This document shows, in pieces, positions 31,045 to 40,465 of a stretch of 64,000 nucleotides of DNA; position 1 is the first letter of the stretch; every line of letters starts with the position of its first letter. The notes beneath the pieces were generated by a model that was not told the DNA's origin, searched no databases, and saw only the letters and a program-made list of their open reading frames with translations. Both the position numbers and the translations under genes were made by a program. The DNA lies in the NCBI RefSeq assembly GCF_000006445.2, contig NC_006049.2:1860001-1924000 (forward strand), written 5' to 3'. The DNA comes from Debaryomyces hansenii CBS767. Taxonomy: Eukaryota > Ascomycota > Pichiomycetes > Serinales > Debaryomycetaceae.

Positions 31045-31116
31045 AGCTCGCACTCAGGATCGAACTAAGGACCAACAGATTTGCAATCTGCTGCGCTACC
31101 ACTGCGCCATACGAGC
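31045..31116 (-). tRNA. tRNA-Cys(GCA)
   Basis: A 72-nt intronless tRNA on the minus strand. The acceptor GCTCGTA pairs with TGCGAGC, and the anticodon stem GCAGA/TCTGT encloses T-T-GCA-A-A. It is nearly identical to the S. cerevisiae tRNA-Cys I know. A run of nine A on the top strand (31030-31038) is the Pol III terminator. Confidence 0.95.
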
Positions 31117-32183
31117 TTATTATTTTATAAGTAAGAGAACACAAGTATACATAGATTATATATATGTCGTGTTATCATGGTTGCAAAAGTTGGTGTATAA
31201 ATAGAAGTGATTATCCCCTGAATCTGGATAGACGAAAGGATAAAGGAAATTAGGAACTAATTATAGGTAGCTAAAGTTGGTTAGTTAGTCAGCAAAGAAT
31301 AAGAAGATAGGTTCTATTTGGTCTATAGAACATCTATATAATATACAAGAGTAAAGAATTACTATATTAGTACCCGGTTTCCTTACATAATGTAAGAGGA
31401 TGTCCGTATATATATGTACCTTATGTAATATCAGAGAACTATAAAACAGGAAGAAAGCCTGCGGGTCGAAATTAAAGCATGAATAGAGAGGAATTAGTAT
31501 GTTATCAATCTACAAGTTAAGATTAAGATAGAATAGTGGAATCCCCATAGAAATTAGGTGTTAGCTATAAGAATAACTATATTTAGTCACTATTCCCATA
31601 TAATTGATAGTGTCGCAATTGAGATCGAAAATATCAAGAATGGGCAGGGATGTTGAGGTATAGGGATATTAGTCAAAGAGTTACCAGTGGTTTAGTACAC
31701 CTATGAACAAAAATTGGATATATATCTAACCCAATTAAAACCGTTCACCAGAAGAAAAGTGAAATTCAGAAGTCCAACGAGTTTAAATCCGGCTAGGAGG
31801 ACAGCACAATTATATGATGATCAATATAATAATTCTGAATATAATCCGTATAAGAAGATATATAAGAAGTACAATCCAAAAAAGTTCCTCGAAGGATAGA
31901 GATATGGAGAATATGGAGGTTGATATGAAAAAAAATATTACCCAAGCAAATAATTATGGAATAAAGGTCATTTGAAGAACTGAAACATTCAAATAGTCAG
32001 GTAGGATCTGATGTGTTAAAATACTTGAATAATAGACTGACTAGAAAGAAAGAAAGAAAAGCAAGGTGACACTAGAGGACAAACAAGTTAAATTAAAAGT
32101 TGTATATGATGATAGAAACAATAAAATAGATCTGCTAACATGGAAAGTCCAGAGAAACTTGTTCAGAGCAAGGCGGCATTGAT

Positions 32184-32703
32184 GATATAACCTGGAGACA
32201 GCACGAAAAAAACAAGGTATGTCATAATTGTCAAAACGGCTATTTCGCAGCCAAAAAGTCAAAAATTGATTCCTTAGAAAAAAAAAACATTTTTTGAGAG
32301 ATAGATAATCACTATATACTTACACAATTATTCCCGGATATAGCTCGATATGTATATAACCTCTATATAGACAAGCGTGTTCGTTTATATTAAATTTAGG
32401 AAAGGTATGTGTTTCAGTAGACTTGAGCCTAAATTTAGAAATTGGGGTGTCATAGGAACTACAGCCCAAGACCCCGAAGTTAATACTGGATGTTAGCATA
32501 AATAAAAGAATTATTCAAAAGTTCACTTCGTTGTTGATGAATATAACAAGAATTACTATCGTATGTTACAATATAAGAAAGAAAAAGCAGAAACAATTCT
32601 AAATCATAATTATTTGCATTGGGGAATCATGATGATCATATGTCATTCCATTATGCAGAAGATTGCTAAAGCTATATTTTCCAAACTACGAATCGTTAAC
32701 TAG
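32184..32703 (+). mobile_element. Decayed LTR-retrotransposon fragment (Gag zinc knuckle and integrase remnants)
   Basis: At 32220-32258 one frame reads C-H-N-C-Q-N-G-Y-F-A-A-K-K, a degenerate CCHC knuckle of the Gag type with the last His and Cys lost. At 32521-32610 another frame reads V-H-F-V-V-D-E-Y-N-K-N-Y-Y followed by K-K-E-K-A-E-T-I-L. This resembles the start of a retroviral-type integrase core, including the first catalytic Asp. The two lie only 300 bases apart with stops between, so protease and most flanking parts are deleted. There is no reverse transcriptase and I could not define LTRs. Its position next to a tRNA gene fits Ty-type targeting. Nothing here can be functional. Confidence 0.5.
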
Positions 32704-33039
32704 TTCTTGTAATGGCTGCATAGGGCGACAGAAATAGACACCTAAAGCGATGAATGTAGAAAATTTCTTGACCTGTGATCACGTTAGCCCGTATTTATTT
32801 TTTAGCGAGCCTCTATTTGTCACACAAAAAGGGTTTGCGCTGTCGACTTTTTTTACGGGCCTCGATCATTATTTACGGAATCGGTTCGCTTACTACAATC
32901 TTCCCCGACTGGATGTTCAACAAACATACCACACTTAAATTGCTCTACCCCAACTTAAAAGTGAGTACAGTTCGCTTCTCCATTGCGGTCCCTCTTGAGT
33001 CCCTCTATTCCCTTATTTTTGGGCTCCGACCACGGCTCC

Positions 33040-33062
33040 ATTCCAGTAACAATTACTGGAAT
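33040..33062. repeat. Perfect 10-bp inverted repeat, 3-nt spacer
   Basis: ATTCCAGTAA at 33040-33049 and its reverse complement at 33053-33062 are separated by CAA. It lies in the GC-rich stretch upstream of SRR1. Confidence 0.9.
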
Positions 33063-33124
33063 GATCTCGAAGACAAATTTTTTTGCAAAATTCCAGAATC
33101 TGTTCATCGAGCCCACTCTTGTGT

Positions 33125-33149
33125 GAATGTCTACTTTGGGTAGACATTC
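33125..33149. repeat. Perfect 10-bp inverted repeat, 5-nt loop
   Basis: GAATGTCTAC at 33125-33134 pairs exactly with GTAGACATTC at 33140-33149 around TTTGG. It sits 62 bases after another perfect 10-bp inverted repeat. Confidence 0.9.
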
Positions 33150-33625
33150 TGTGCCTGAACTTCGGATGTATCGAGATTCTATTCACCCGTGAATGTTGTG
33201 TATGAGGGTTCGCACACCCCCCATAGCGCGGTCTGGTTTTTTTTTTCCCTCTTTATTGTGCTTGGAGATTCTTAGGTTTGTGGCTGTTCCAGGCGAAAAG
33301 CTTAGTTTCTTGTTCCTGATTATGTAAGCGTTTTTGCTTCTCGCTATGCTCAAAATACTATCCCAAGTCTAGATCTCCGGCTCTATAGCTAGGCGTACCG
33401 ATCCTTGACATCCGTAGAAAAGCTTAATCTCAATCGGAAGCCCTATCGTGCGTTCATCAACATTGACTCACCAACCCCGAAGTCAAGACGTTTTGTCTCT
33501 TCAAGTAATGGTACGAACATTTGGTATGTAGGTGACCCATGGGGTTGCACGTCTAGCAAAGAATCACACTAGTAGATTTCAAGATATTCTATTGGGTAGG
33601 TGCGGATATAGCGGGCGAAAATGGA

Positions 33626-33644
33626 CGCCTTCTTATCGAAGGCG
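33626..33644. repeat. 7-bp GC-rich inverted repeat, 5-nt loop
   Basis: CGCCTTC at 33626-33632 pairs with GAAGGCG at 33638-33644 around TTATC, about 225 bases upstream of SRR1. Confidence 0.8.
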
Positions 33645-33867
33645 GCCATGGAATGTTCCGCGCGTATGCACAGTACTTGCTACCTATAGTGGAAAAAAAT
33701 TGTTGCCCGCAACACCTCCGCTATTTTTACGGTGCACGTTAAAACACTATATATATTCTGAAATCCATCTTTGATTAAATTTTATTCATGACAGGCAAAT
33801 TTGGCAAGCATATTTAGAGAGCATTTTCTAACAAAAAGTCAATACTTTTATACGATTGTAACGTGTC

Positions 33868-34596
33868 ATGGATCAGGTACAGTTTGATTTTGATCTGAAA
33901 TCAAGCTGCTCGACACAGACCAGGCATTCGGCTAATATTTTTAATAAGACCAACAATATGATATACAACAACCAACTTGGTACACCTCCGGCGCTTCCTA
34001 GTCCAGACTATGACTATAGGATGGATTACTTTCATTATAAACCAGTAAGTGGTGATGTAAGAGATGAAAGTGCCGATATGGTCGAGGCGGAATACGTGGA
34101 TTGTGATCTCAAACCTAAATTGTCGGTTGATGTGAATACGTTTGGTGGAAACCAGCAGTTTATATCACCAATTGAACTTGGAGAGTATAAAAAATTCACT
34201 CCTAATACTAATCCATACAACTTTTTACTTGTGGATGATAACTTTATCAATTTGAAGATATTAGAAAGAGTACTCCTTAAATTATACCCAAATTGCACGA
34301 TCGTGAAGACACAGGATTCCACAAAGATAATGGCATTGTTGCATTCACAAACATTTGATGTAGCATTTCTCGACATTGAGATGCCAGGTTTAACAGGCAT
34401 AGAGTTAGCAAAAATGATTAGAATGGAAGATAAGTTGAACCAAGTGGGCATCATTGCTGTGACCACTAAGAGTTTGCCATGCGACAAAATAATTTATGAG
34501 CAAGCTGGTATTGATCATACTTTCGCAAAGCCATTAAACTATTCATTTGATCATATCATTACTTGTATTGAGAAGGTTTTAAGGGCGAAAATATAA
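33868..34596 (+). CDS. SRR1: Stress response regulator, two-component receiver protein
   Basis: 242 residues. A poorly conserved N-terminal half is followed by a single receiver domain (about 115-240). The acidic pocket is Asp123-Asp124 (L-L-V-D-D-N), the phosphoacceptor is Asp169 (F-L-D-I-E-M-P-G), the switch Thr is in A-V-T-T (197-200) and the Lys is Lys221 (F-A-K-P-L). There is no DNA-binding or kinase domain. This matches Srr1, the CTG-clade response regulator described in Candida albicans for osmotic and oxidative stress and virulence. The upstream intergenic region is unusually long, GC-rich and hairpin-bearing, which may matter for its control. Confidence 0.88.
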   Translation: MDQVQFDFDLKSSCSTQTRHSANIFNKTNNMIYNNQLGTPPALPSPDYDYRMDYFHYKPVSGDVRDESADMVEAEYVDCDLKPKLSVDVNTFGGNQQFISPIELGEYKKFTPNTNPYNFLLVDDNFINLKILERVLLKLYPNCTIVKTQDSTKIMALLHSQTFDVAFLDIEMPGLTGIELAKMIRMEDKLNQVGIIAVTTKSLPCDKIIYEQAGIDHTFAKPLNYSFDHIITCIEKVLRAKI

Positions 34597-34907
34597 AGGT
34601 TTCGTAACTTCGCATTTGGCAATTGGCATATCTGGAGGTGGGGTCGTCTGTCTTCATCATTTTATCTATTATCCGAAATATAGAATTGAGTTGGAGAGTA
34701 TGGGTTTTAGTTCTTATTGTATTATTATATTTATAAATTGCATATTATTAATAAATTTAACATAATTAATTCAACAATTTGTAGATGAGATAGTTTTTAG
34801 AACACAAATTTAAGCATTTAGAGTGGCGTGAAATACATGGTAGAGTTTATTGCTTTTTGGCGTCTTAACATAATGAAAGAGATGCTTCCTAGAATTTCAA
34901 GTAATTT
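34597..34907. other. Intergenic region between SRR1 and tRNA-Leu
   Basis: About 310 AT-rich bases: SRR1 3' flank and tRNA-Leu 5' flank. I see nothing else in it. Confidence 0.45.
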
Positions 34908-34991
34908 GGAGGGTTGGCCGAGTGGTCTAAGGCGGCAGACTTAAGATCTGCTGGACAGTTGTCCGCGCGAGTTCGAACCTCGCATCCTTCA
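34908..34991 (+). tRNA. tRNA-Leu(UAA)
   Basis: 84 nt with no intron. The acceptor GGAGGGT pairs with ATCCTTC, and the anticodon stem GCAGA/TCTGC encloses C-T-TAA-G-A. The variable arm is long (TGGACAGTTGTCCG-type hairpin) and the T-stem GCGAG/CTCGC is complete. Six T (34995-35000) terminate it. It decodes UUA, the dominant Leu codon in this AT-rich genome. Confidence 0.95.
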
Positions 34992-35067
34992 TTATTTTTT
35001 AGTGCTTATTACAGTTCTAATTTGAATGTATAAATTATATATTAGCATATTAAACATATTATTATTA

Positions 35068-35781
35068 CTAGTGCAAGTCGGCACTACCCAAAACTACCCA
35101 ATCGTTTACATCACCTTCACATAAAACTAATTTAAGTATTCCATTGTCCCAGCCTAATCCGTTATCTGTTAAATCATCTGAATCGCAATTATCTATATTC
35201 AAATAGTCTTGAATTCTGGTTTTTATTGTCCTCCACAATGCACTGTCGATAGGATGTAAGTCGTTGTAAACCAAAGAAAGATGTGGATCGAATTCAGTGA
35301 CACTCCACAAGGATGCTTGTTCTTGAGCTTCACTCTGGATTCTAGGCATGTCTATCGCTTCTATCCTACCATCTTGTGATTGTTTTGACTTTTTCTTAAC
35401 GGTATTTCCATGGCTATCCGTAGTGTACAAATGTGGGTTTTTCTTCATATTTTCTTGTTCGATATCAGCTGGTAATTGTACAAATAATTCTCTGATTATA
35501 GTGGCAAAGGATACTAAATTTGGATCTCTTGCAACTTGGAAATACAATTTTTTGAAAAACTTTCTCTGACTGTCCACCTTTCCTAATGTAACCAAATTGG
35601 AATGATTTTTTGGTAACGAATCTATTGCAACTAAACTTGCTGATAAAATTCTGTATACATCGGATTTGGTTTTATCGGGATGGTCCAAATCTACATCAAT
35701 GTTGGAAGATATAGTTATATGAGGTTCGAATTTTGGTGGTTGACCGGGAAATAAGGTGTTGAGTGAACTCATAAGAGTCAT
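35068..35781 (-). CDS. CPD1: 2',3'-cyclic-nucleotide 3'-phosphodiesterase
   Basis: 237 residues of the 2H phosphoesterase family. The two catalytic H-x-[ST]-x motifs are H21-I-T-I and H167-L-S-L. The size and the overall order match yeast Cpd1, which opens ADP-ribose 1'',2''-cyclic phosphate, a by-product of tRNA splicing. Two nearby tRNA genes carry introns whose splicing would make this substrate, but that link is general rather than local. A Lys-rich insert lies at about 125-140. It converges on SRR1 and tRNA-Leu. Confidence 0.9.
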   Translation of the reverse strand: MTLMSSLNTLFPGQPPKFEPHITISSNIDVDLDHPDKTKSDVYRILSASLVAIDSLPKNHSNLVTLGKVDSQRKFFKKLYFQVARDPNLVSFATIIRELFVQLPADIEQENMKKNPHLYTTDSHGNTVKKKSKQSQDGRIEAIDMPRIQSEAQEQASLWSVTEFDPHLSLVYNDLHPIDSALWRTIKTRIQDYLNIDNCDSDDLTDNGLGWDNGILKLVLCEGDVNDWVVLGSADLH

Positions 35782-36154
35782 TAGTTTATCATAGAGCGGA
35801 GTGTTTGTTTTAGGACATAACCATAATGCAACACCTAATGCTAGCGGGTAGCTCTTGTTAGTAATTAATATTCTAATTTGAATTGATTCATAAGTTGAAA
35901 CATACCCATTTTAATCTAAAGTATATTAGCTAAATACAATGGCTGATAAAAACATGTGTTTTTCATTTTATCTAAAAGTATGTCGCATTTACGTCACTTA
36001 AATGTCATAGACGACACACACATAATATATTTATTTGTATGTTTATATTTGTAAAGTTATACGTCAATGCATGAAGCAAAGTATAGGGGACTAATAAGAG
36101 ATACTTTGGGTTTCAGAAAAGTATTAATTTATATTTACTTACACATCTAGAAGT
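35782..36154. other. Intergenic region upstream of CPD1
   Basis: About 370 AT-rich bases between two minus-strand genes: promoter of CPD1 and terminator of the 6-phosphogluconolactonase gene. No gene seen. Confidence 0.4.
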
Positions 36155-36940
36155 TTAGTATTTCGAAGAGATTACATTGACACCTTCAATTGCACTGTCG
36201 TCGACAAACCACAGAACATCTACTCCAGTTTTCAATTCATTAACTAGCTTAGATGGTAATTGGCTTGACTTATCAACGAATATCTTTTCCATGATAGGAG
36301 CCTTACCAGCACCTTCAGCAACAAAGGCAATTGAAGAGGCTCTTTCTAACACTGGGAAAGTAAAAGTAATTCTTCTTGGTGGTGGCTTTGGAGAATCACT
36401 GATGGCTGAAATCAACTCATCTCTCTCTTTCAAAAGTCTATGGTCTGGGAACAAAGAACAAGTATGACCATCAGGTCCGCAACCTAAGAGAATCAAATCG
36501 AATTTCGCATTTTCAGGCAAAGAAGCTTCGTAACGCTTAGCAATTGATTCATCATGCAGTTGAGAAGCAGATGCTATTTGTCCATCTTTACCGGTTAATA
36601 AGCTTTCATCAATAGCGTTAACCTTTGGTTTTGTGGTATTAGTTGGCAAATTTGACAAAACCATTTCGTTAAACAACCCATAATTGGAATCAGGATGGTC
36701 CAATGGCACCAATCTTTCGTCACTGAAATAAACTTCCCATTTATCCCACTGAATATGTGGCGCAATTGATGAGTTGTCAATTAAACATTGCTTCAAAACT
36801 TTTCCTAAAGATCCACCTGATACCGCAATCTTGAATGTGGATGATGATTTTAACGATTCATCTTGAATTTTCAAAATATGCTTTCCAACAGCGTTGACAA
36901 CATCATCGTGTTGAGCGTGTGAATATACTTTTGCTGGCAT
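36155..36940 (-). CDS. SOL3: 6-phosphogluconolactonase
   Basis: 261 residues from the ATG at 36940 (M-P-A-K-V-Y-S). The frame opens 14 codons earlier, but only on a TTG. This is the NagB/SOL fold enzyme of the oxidative pentose phosphate pathway that hydrolyses 6-phosphogluconolactone. Family motifs are present: V-S-G-G-S-L-G near residue 41, F-S-D-E-R-L-V-P near 75 and L-L-G-C-G-P-D-G-H-T near 153. There is no targeting signal, so it should be cytosolic. CTG yeasts usually have one main gene, so it could equally be called SOL3 or SOL4. Confidence 0.9.
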   Translation of the reverse strand: MPAKVYSHAQHDDVVNAVGKHILKIQDESLKSSSTFKIAVSGGSLGKVLKQCLIDNSSIAPHIQWDKWEVYFSDERLVPLDHPDSNYGLFNEMVLSNLPTNTTKPKVNAIDESLLTGKDGQIASASQLHDESIAKRYEASLPENAKFDLILLGCGPDGHTCSLFPDHRLLKERDELISAISDSPKPPPRRITFTFPVLERASSIAFVAEGAGKAPIMEKIFVDKSSQLPSKLVNELKTGVDVLWFVDDSAIEGVNVISSKY

Positions 36941-37093
36941 TGATACAATTGTTGTAGTATTAATTAGTTTAAAGTAAATCAAGTATATTTCTTCTCCCTT
37001 AATAAGGGTACAAATGGCAAATCAACCATCGCACGACTAAAACTGAATGTATGTTAAATTTATATTATACAAGTCTAAATTACATATATGTGA

Positions 37094-38461
37094 TTACTGA
37101 TCAAGGAAGTGTGAGTACTCAGCACTGTCTTTGATTTTGTTGTTCATGAATTTTTCTAATTTGGTAGCGTTTTTGAAGTAAGTCGTAGAATCAGCATTAT
37201 AAGAGCGACAGTTGTTGAAAATCAACCTGGCATCATATAAGAATTGGTCAAATGAATCATACTTATCATTTTCTAATTTCAGTTCCATAGTTGATAAATC
37301 CATTGGTTCTTTGATGACATCGTAGTAATCACCAACTTCTTCTTTGTTTACTGGAGTCGAAAATGGCCATGCAGATGGATGGTTAGTCAACTCTGACAAT
37401 AGCGTCACCATAAAGTTATAATGAGGGCCACGCTTCGGCTTCTGCGCCAATTTGTCCATTTCCTCCAGCCACCCACTCTCTGCTAACCCAGGAATATCCT
37501 TCGCTGGGTTGAGCTTTGCATCCTTATTTGTTTTGAAAACCTGCAATCCCGGCCTTACTACGTGGGCCTTTGATCTGAGCTTTATCTTTTTCTCTATCGC
37601 GGCTTTTTGCAATAATAGAATCTTTGCCAGGTCCAAATACCTCAAAATTGGCGGTAACATTGAACACTGCATGAGTGTACCTCCTTCATAATCCTTGATA
37701 TAACCCATCCAGACAGATTTATCTAGTGTGATTTCTTTATTGAAGCCCTGTTTCTTGAAATATCCAATGGCATAATTATCTGCATATGTAAGGAAATATT
37801 TCACATTTGAAGTGGCCCGGCAGTAGTCCTTCAAATGATTCATCAAATGTGCACCGTAACCTCGAACCTGTTCAGTCGAAGAAATCGCACAGAAAACAAT
37901 TTCTGCAAACTCCCTATTATCAAAAGGACGATAGGTTATGCCCCCAACAACTGTTAGCGGCTTACGAACCACTGCCATAGATAAGTGCGATCTGTCATAC
38001 ACCAACCGCGATATATATTCTCGCGGCATCTTGGGTAACTGCTTTTGAAAGATATTCTTCAATCCCGTCAACACCATTAAACTCTCCTTCGTGTTATCAT
38101 TATTCACCACCCGAAACTCGATCTTACCTTCCTTTTCTTCAAGCACAGACGGCCGCTCTTTAAACGAATATGTAACCCCATCAAAGTTGAACGTCGTCGT
38201 TCTTTTCTTTTCTTCTTCTGCTTCATCATCGTCGTCGTCATCATCATCGCCCTCGCCACCTCCATTTTCCGCATTTTCTTCTTCGTTGTCCTTTCTAACT
38301 TCTTCCTTGTCGTCTGTATCAGCTCCATTAGCCTCTTCGTTCTTCACGTCCCTCTCCACTTCATCACCTTCTATCTCATCCTTTATCTTTGTTTTTTTAT
38401 CTACACGCCCATTCTCTTCATTATCTGATATCACTGAAGAGTTTCTCTTCCTGTCTACCAT
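37094..38461 (-). CDS. GCN5: Histone acetyltransferase Gcn5
   Basis: 455 residues. An acidic tail (1-90) includes an eight-Asp run. The GNAT acetyltransferase domain (about 95-260) has the catalytic Glu187 in F-A-E-I-V-F and the acetyl-CoA loop Q-V-R-G-Y-G-A at 198-204. A linker precedes a C-terminal bromodomain (about 345-450), with the acetyl-lysine Asn in S-Y-N near 422. Gcn5 is the catalytic subunit of SAGA and ADA, acetylating H3 and H2B. The acidic tail is encoded by a GAC/GAT-rich tract. It is divergent from NMD3, with 233 bases between starts. Confidence 0.97.
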   Translation of the reverse strand: MVDRKRNSSVISDNEENGRVDKKTKIKDEIEGDEVERDVKNEEANGADTDDKEEVRKDNEEENAENGGGEGDDDDDDDDEAEEEKKRTTTFNFDGVTYSFKERPSVLEEKEGKIEFRVVNNDNTKESLMVLTGLKNIFQKQLPKMPREYISRLVYDRSHLSMAVVRKPLTVVGGITYRPFDNREFAEIVFCAISSTEQVRGYGAHLMNHLKDYCRATSNVKYFLTYADNYAIGYFKKQGFNKEITLDKSVWMGYIKDYEGGTLMQCSMLPPILRYLDLAKILLLQKAAIEKKIKLRSKAHVVRPGLQVFKTNKDAKLNPAKDIPGLAESGWLEEMDKLAQKPKRGPHYNFMVTLLSELTNHPSAWPFSTPVNKEEVGDYYDVIKEPMDLSTMELKLENDKYDSFDQFLYDARLIFNNCRSYNADSTTYFKNATKLEKFMNNKIKDSAEYSHFLDQ

Positions 38462-38578
38462 ACTCCACCAATTATTTTCAATTAGACCGATTGATTATTC
38501 ACTGTCAACTACTATTATTGATAGTGGTGAACTCGTTTATACGTGCACCGAGTCTTCGTCATAAGTTACATAATTATG

Positions 38579-38584
38579 CACGTG
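38579..38584. promoter_or_regulatory. CACGTG E-box between GCN5 and NMD3
   Basis: The site reads TGCACGTGAC, centred in the 233-base divergent promoter. Cbf1/Tye7-type factors recognise this core. Function is not shown. Confidence 0.4.
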
Positions 38585-38694
38585 ACTGGGGATGACTATA
38601 ATTTTTTTTTATCATACTAAGGAAGAGATAAAATGAAAAATCGCCATCCACTTTGTTCTATAAGTTGTAAGGAAATTCAGGTAATAAGAGAAAA

Positions 38695-40248
38695 ATGTCT
38701 AATTATACTCAGTTAGACCATACACATGACCAACAACAACCGGTGGCTACCGTGTTGTGTTGTAACTGTGGTGTTCCAATGGATGGATCGTCAGGGTTAG
38801 TAATGTGTTACGACTGTATTAAATTAACGGTGGATATAACGGAAGGAATTCCAAGAGAAGCAAATGTTTCGTTTTGCAGAAACTGTGAAAGGTTTTTACA
38901 ACCACCACAGCATTGGATTAAGGCCGAGTTAGAATCGAGGGAATTGTTAGCGTTATGTTTGAGAAGACTTAAGGGTTTAAATAAGGTGAGATTAATAGAT
39001 GCATCGTTCATTTGGACAGAACCACATTCGCGTCGTATCAGGGTCAAATTGACTGTGCAAGGAGAAGCGATGTCCAATACTATTGTGCAGCAAACGTTTG
39101 AGGTAGAATACGTTGTTGTTGCTATGCAATGTCCAGATTGTGCCAAGTCCTACACTGCGAATACGTGGAGAGCAACAGTCCAGATTAGACAAAAGGTTCC
39201 ACATAAGAGAACATTCTTATACTTAGAACAGTTGATTTTGAAGCACAATGCTCACATGGATACTGTGTCTATCAAGGAATCGAGGGACGGGTTGGATTTT
39301 TTCTACGGTCAGAAGAACCATGCGGTCAAGATGTTGGACTTCTTATCAGCTGTTGCTCCTATTAAGTCAAAGAAATCCGAAGAGTTGGTCAGTACCGATA
39401 TTCATTCGGCATCCTCTTCGTATAAATTTTCTTACTCGGTTGAAATCGCGCCAGTTTGTCGTGATGATTTAGTTGTGTTACCTAAAAAAATGGCTAACTC
39501 ATTGGGTAATATTTCCAGGTTAGTTTTATGTTCAAAGATTTCAAACTCAATTCAATTTTTTGATCCTGCGCTGTTGCAATCTGCCGACTTAAATGCTCCG
39601 GTCTACTGGAGATCCCCTTTCCCATCTTTATTGAATGCTACTGAATTAATTGAGTTCATAGTTTTGGATGTCGAACCTACGGGCGACATCAGAGGTAAGT
39701 ATGTATTAGCTGATATTACTGTTAGTCGTGCCAGTGACTTTGGTTCGAACGATAACTCATTTTACATCAGATCTCATTTGGGTGCCATCTTACATCCAGG
39801 TGATTCTTGTTTGGGTTATTATTTAGCTAATTCCAACCTTAATTCTGACTTGTTTGATACCCTTGATACCGATAACATTCCTGATGTTATATTGGTTAAG
39901 AAGCATTACGCCAGAAAGTCACGTAAATCAAAGAACAGAAAGTGGAAGTTGAAGAGAATGGCTAAGGAACATAATGACATTGTTGCGAACGACGACTCGA
40001 GACAAGCAAAACAAGAACAAGAGCGTGCAGAAAGAGACTACGAATTATTCTTGCAACAGTTAGAAGAAGATGATGAATTAAGACAAACTATTAACTTGTA
40101 TAAGACAGCTGATGACCAATATCCAAAACATTCGGAGACAGATATGGAAGATGAAGATGATGATGAAGATGCACCTCAAATTGGTATTGATGAGTTGTTA
40201 GATGAATTGGATGATATGACTTTAGATGACCATACTATGCAAAGTTAA
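38695..40248 (+). CDS. NMD3: 60S export adaptor Nmd3
   Basis: 517 residues (S. cerevisiae 518). The N-terminal zinc-binding region has four Cys pairs, including C-C-N-C-G near 22, M-C-Y-D-C near 39, F-C-R-N-C near 62 and C-P-D-C near 147. The conserved core follows, with W-R-A-T-V-Q-I-R-Q-K. The C-terminus is basic then acidic, carrying nuclear localisation and Leu-rich export signals (for example L-D-E-L-D-D-M-T-L). Nmd3 binds the 60S subunit and recruits Crm1 for nuclear export. Confidence 0.96.
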   Translation: MSNYTQLDHTHDQQQPVATVLCCNCGVPMDGSSGLVMCYDCIKLTVDITEGIPREANVSFCRNCERFLQPPQHWIKAELESRELLALCLRRLKGLNKVRLIDASFIWTEPHSRRIRVKLTVQGEAMSNTIVQQTFEVEYVVVAMQCPDCAKSYTANTWRATVQIRQKVPHKRTFLYLEQLILKHNAHMDTVSIKESRDGLDFFYGQKNHAVKMLDFLSAVAPIKSKKSEELVSTDIHSASSSYKFSYSVEIAPVCRDDLVVLPKKMANSLGNISRLVLCSKISNSIQFFDPALLQSADLNAPVYWRSPFPSLLNATELIEFIVLDVEPTGDIRGKYVLADITVSRASDFGSNDNSFYIRSHLGAILHPGDSCLGYYLANSNLNSDLFDTLDTDNIPDVILVKKHYARKSRKSKNRKWKLKRMAKEHNDIVANDDSRQAKQEQERAERDYELFLQQLEEDDELRQTINLYKTADDQYPKHSETDMEDEDDDEDAPQIGIDELLDELDDMTLDDHTMQS

Positions 40249-40465
40249 TCTTTCTCTATTTGTATAATCTGTATTCTATATTTTTCAATAATCCATATAT
40301 ACTGCATATAATAAATTTTTACTATTTGTAAGGAACATGGCCTTTATCAGTAAAGAAGTCATCCAGATAAAGGCAAACTATACGGATACAAGAAACATAG
40401 ACTAGTAAGAAATTGATTGTCAAAACGGCCAATAAATAATTAATCTATATATTTGTAACATAAGG

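Larger units (their letters stand above)
31117..33867. other. 2.7 kb gene-free region: retrotransposon relic, then GC-rich stretch
   Basis: This is the longest gap in the window. The left part (about 31.2-32.7 kb) is AT-rich and contains broken frames resembling retrotransposon proteins, listed separately. The right part (about 32.75-33.75 kb) is near 45-48% G+C in sampled blocks, with no convincing ORF and three hairpins. The final 150 bases before SRR1 are AT-rich again. The longest frame here (32775-33143, 122 codons) looks random. Confidence 0.55.

Noticed and set aside
31714..31899. A 61-codon frame that might be a Gag fragment
   Set aside because: Basic and Tyr/Asn-rich but without a motif. 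It could belong to the nearby retrotransposon relic, but I cannot support that from sequence.
32775..33143. A 122-codon open frame in the region before SRR1
   Set aside because: No domain, odd composition and no homology pattern I recognise. It overlaps two inverted repeats and looks like chance in GC-richer DNA.
38091..38564. A 157-codon Ser-rich open frame opposite GCN5
   Set aside because: It is the antisense shadow of the acidic Asp/Glu N-terminus of GCN5, with no recognisable domain.
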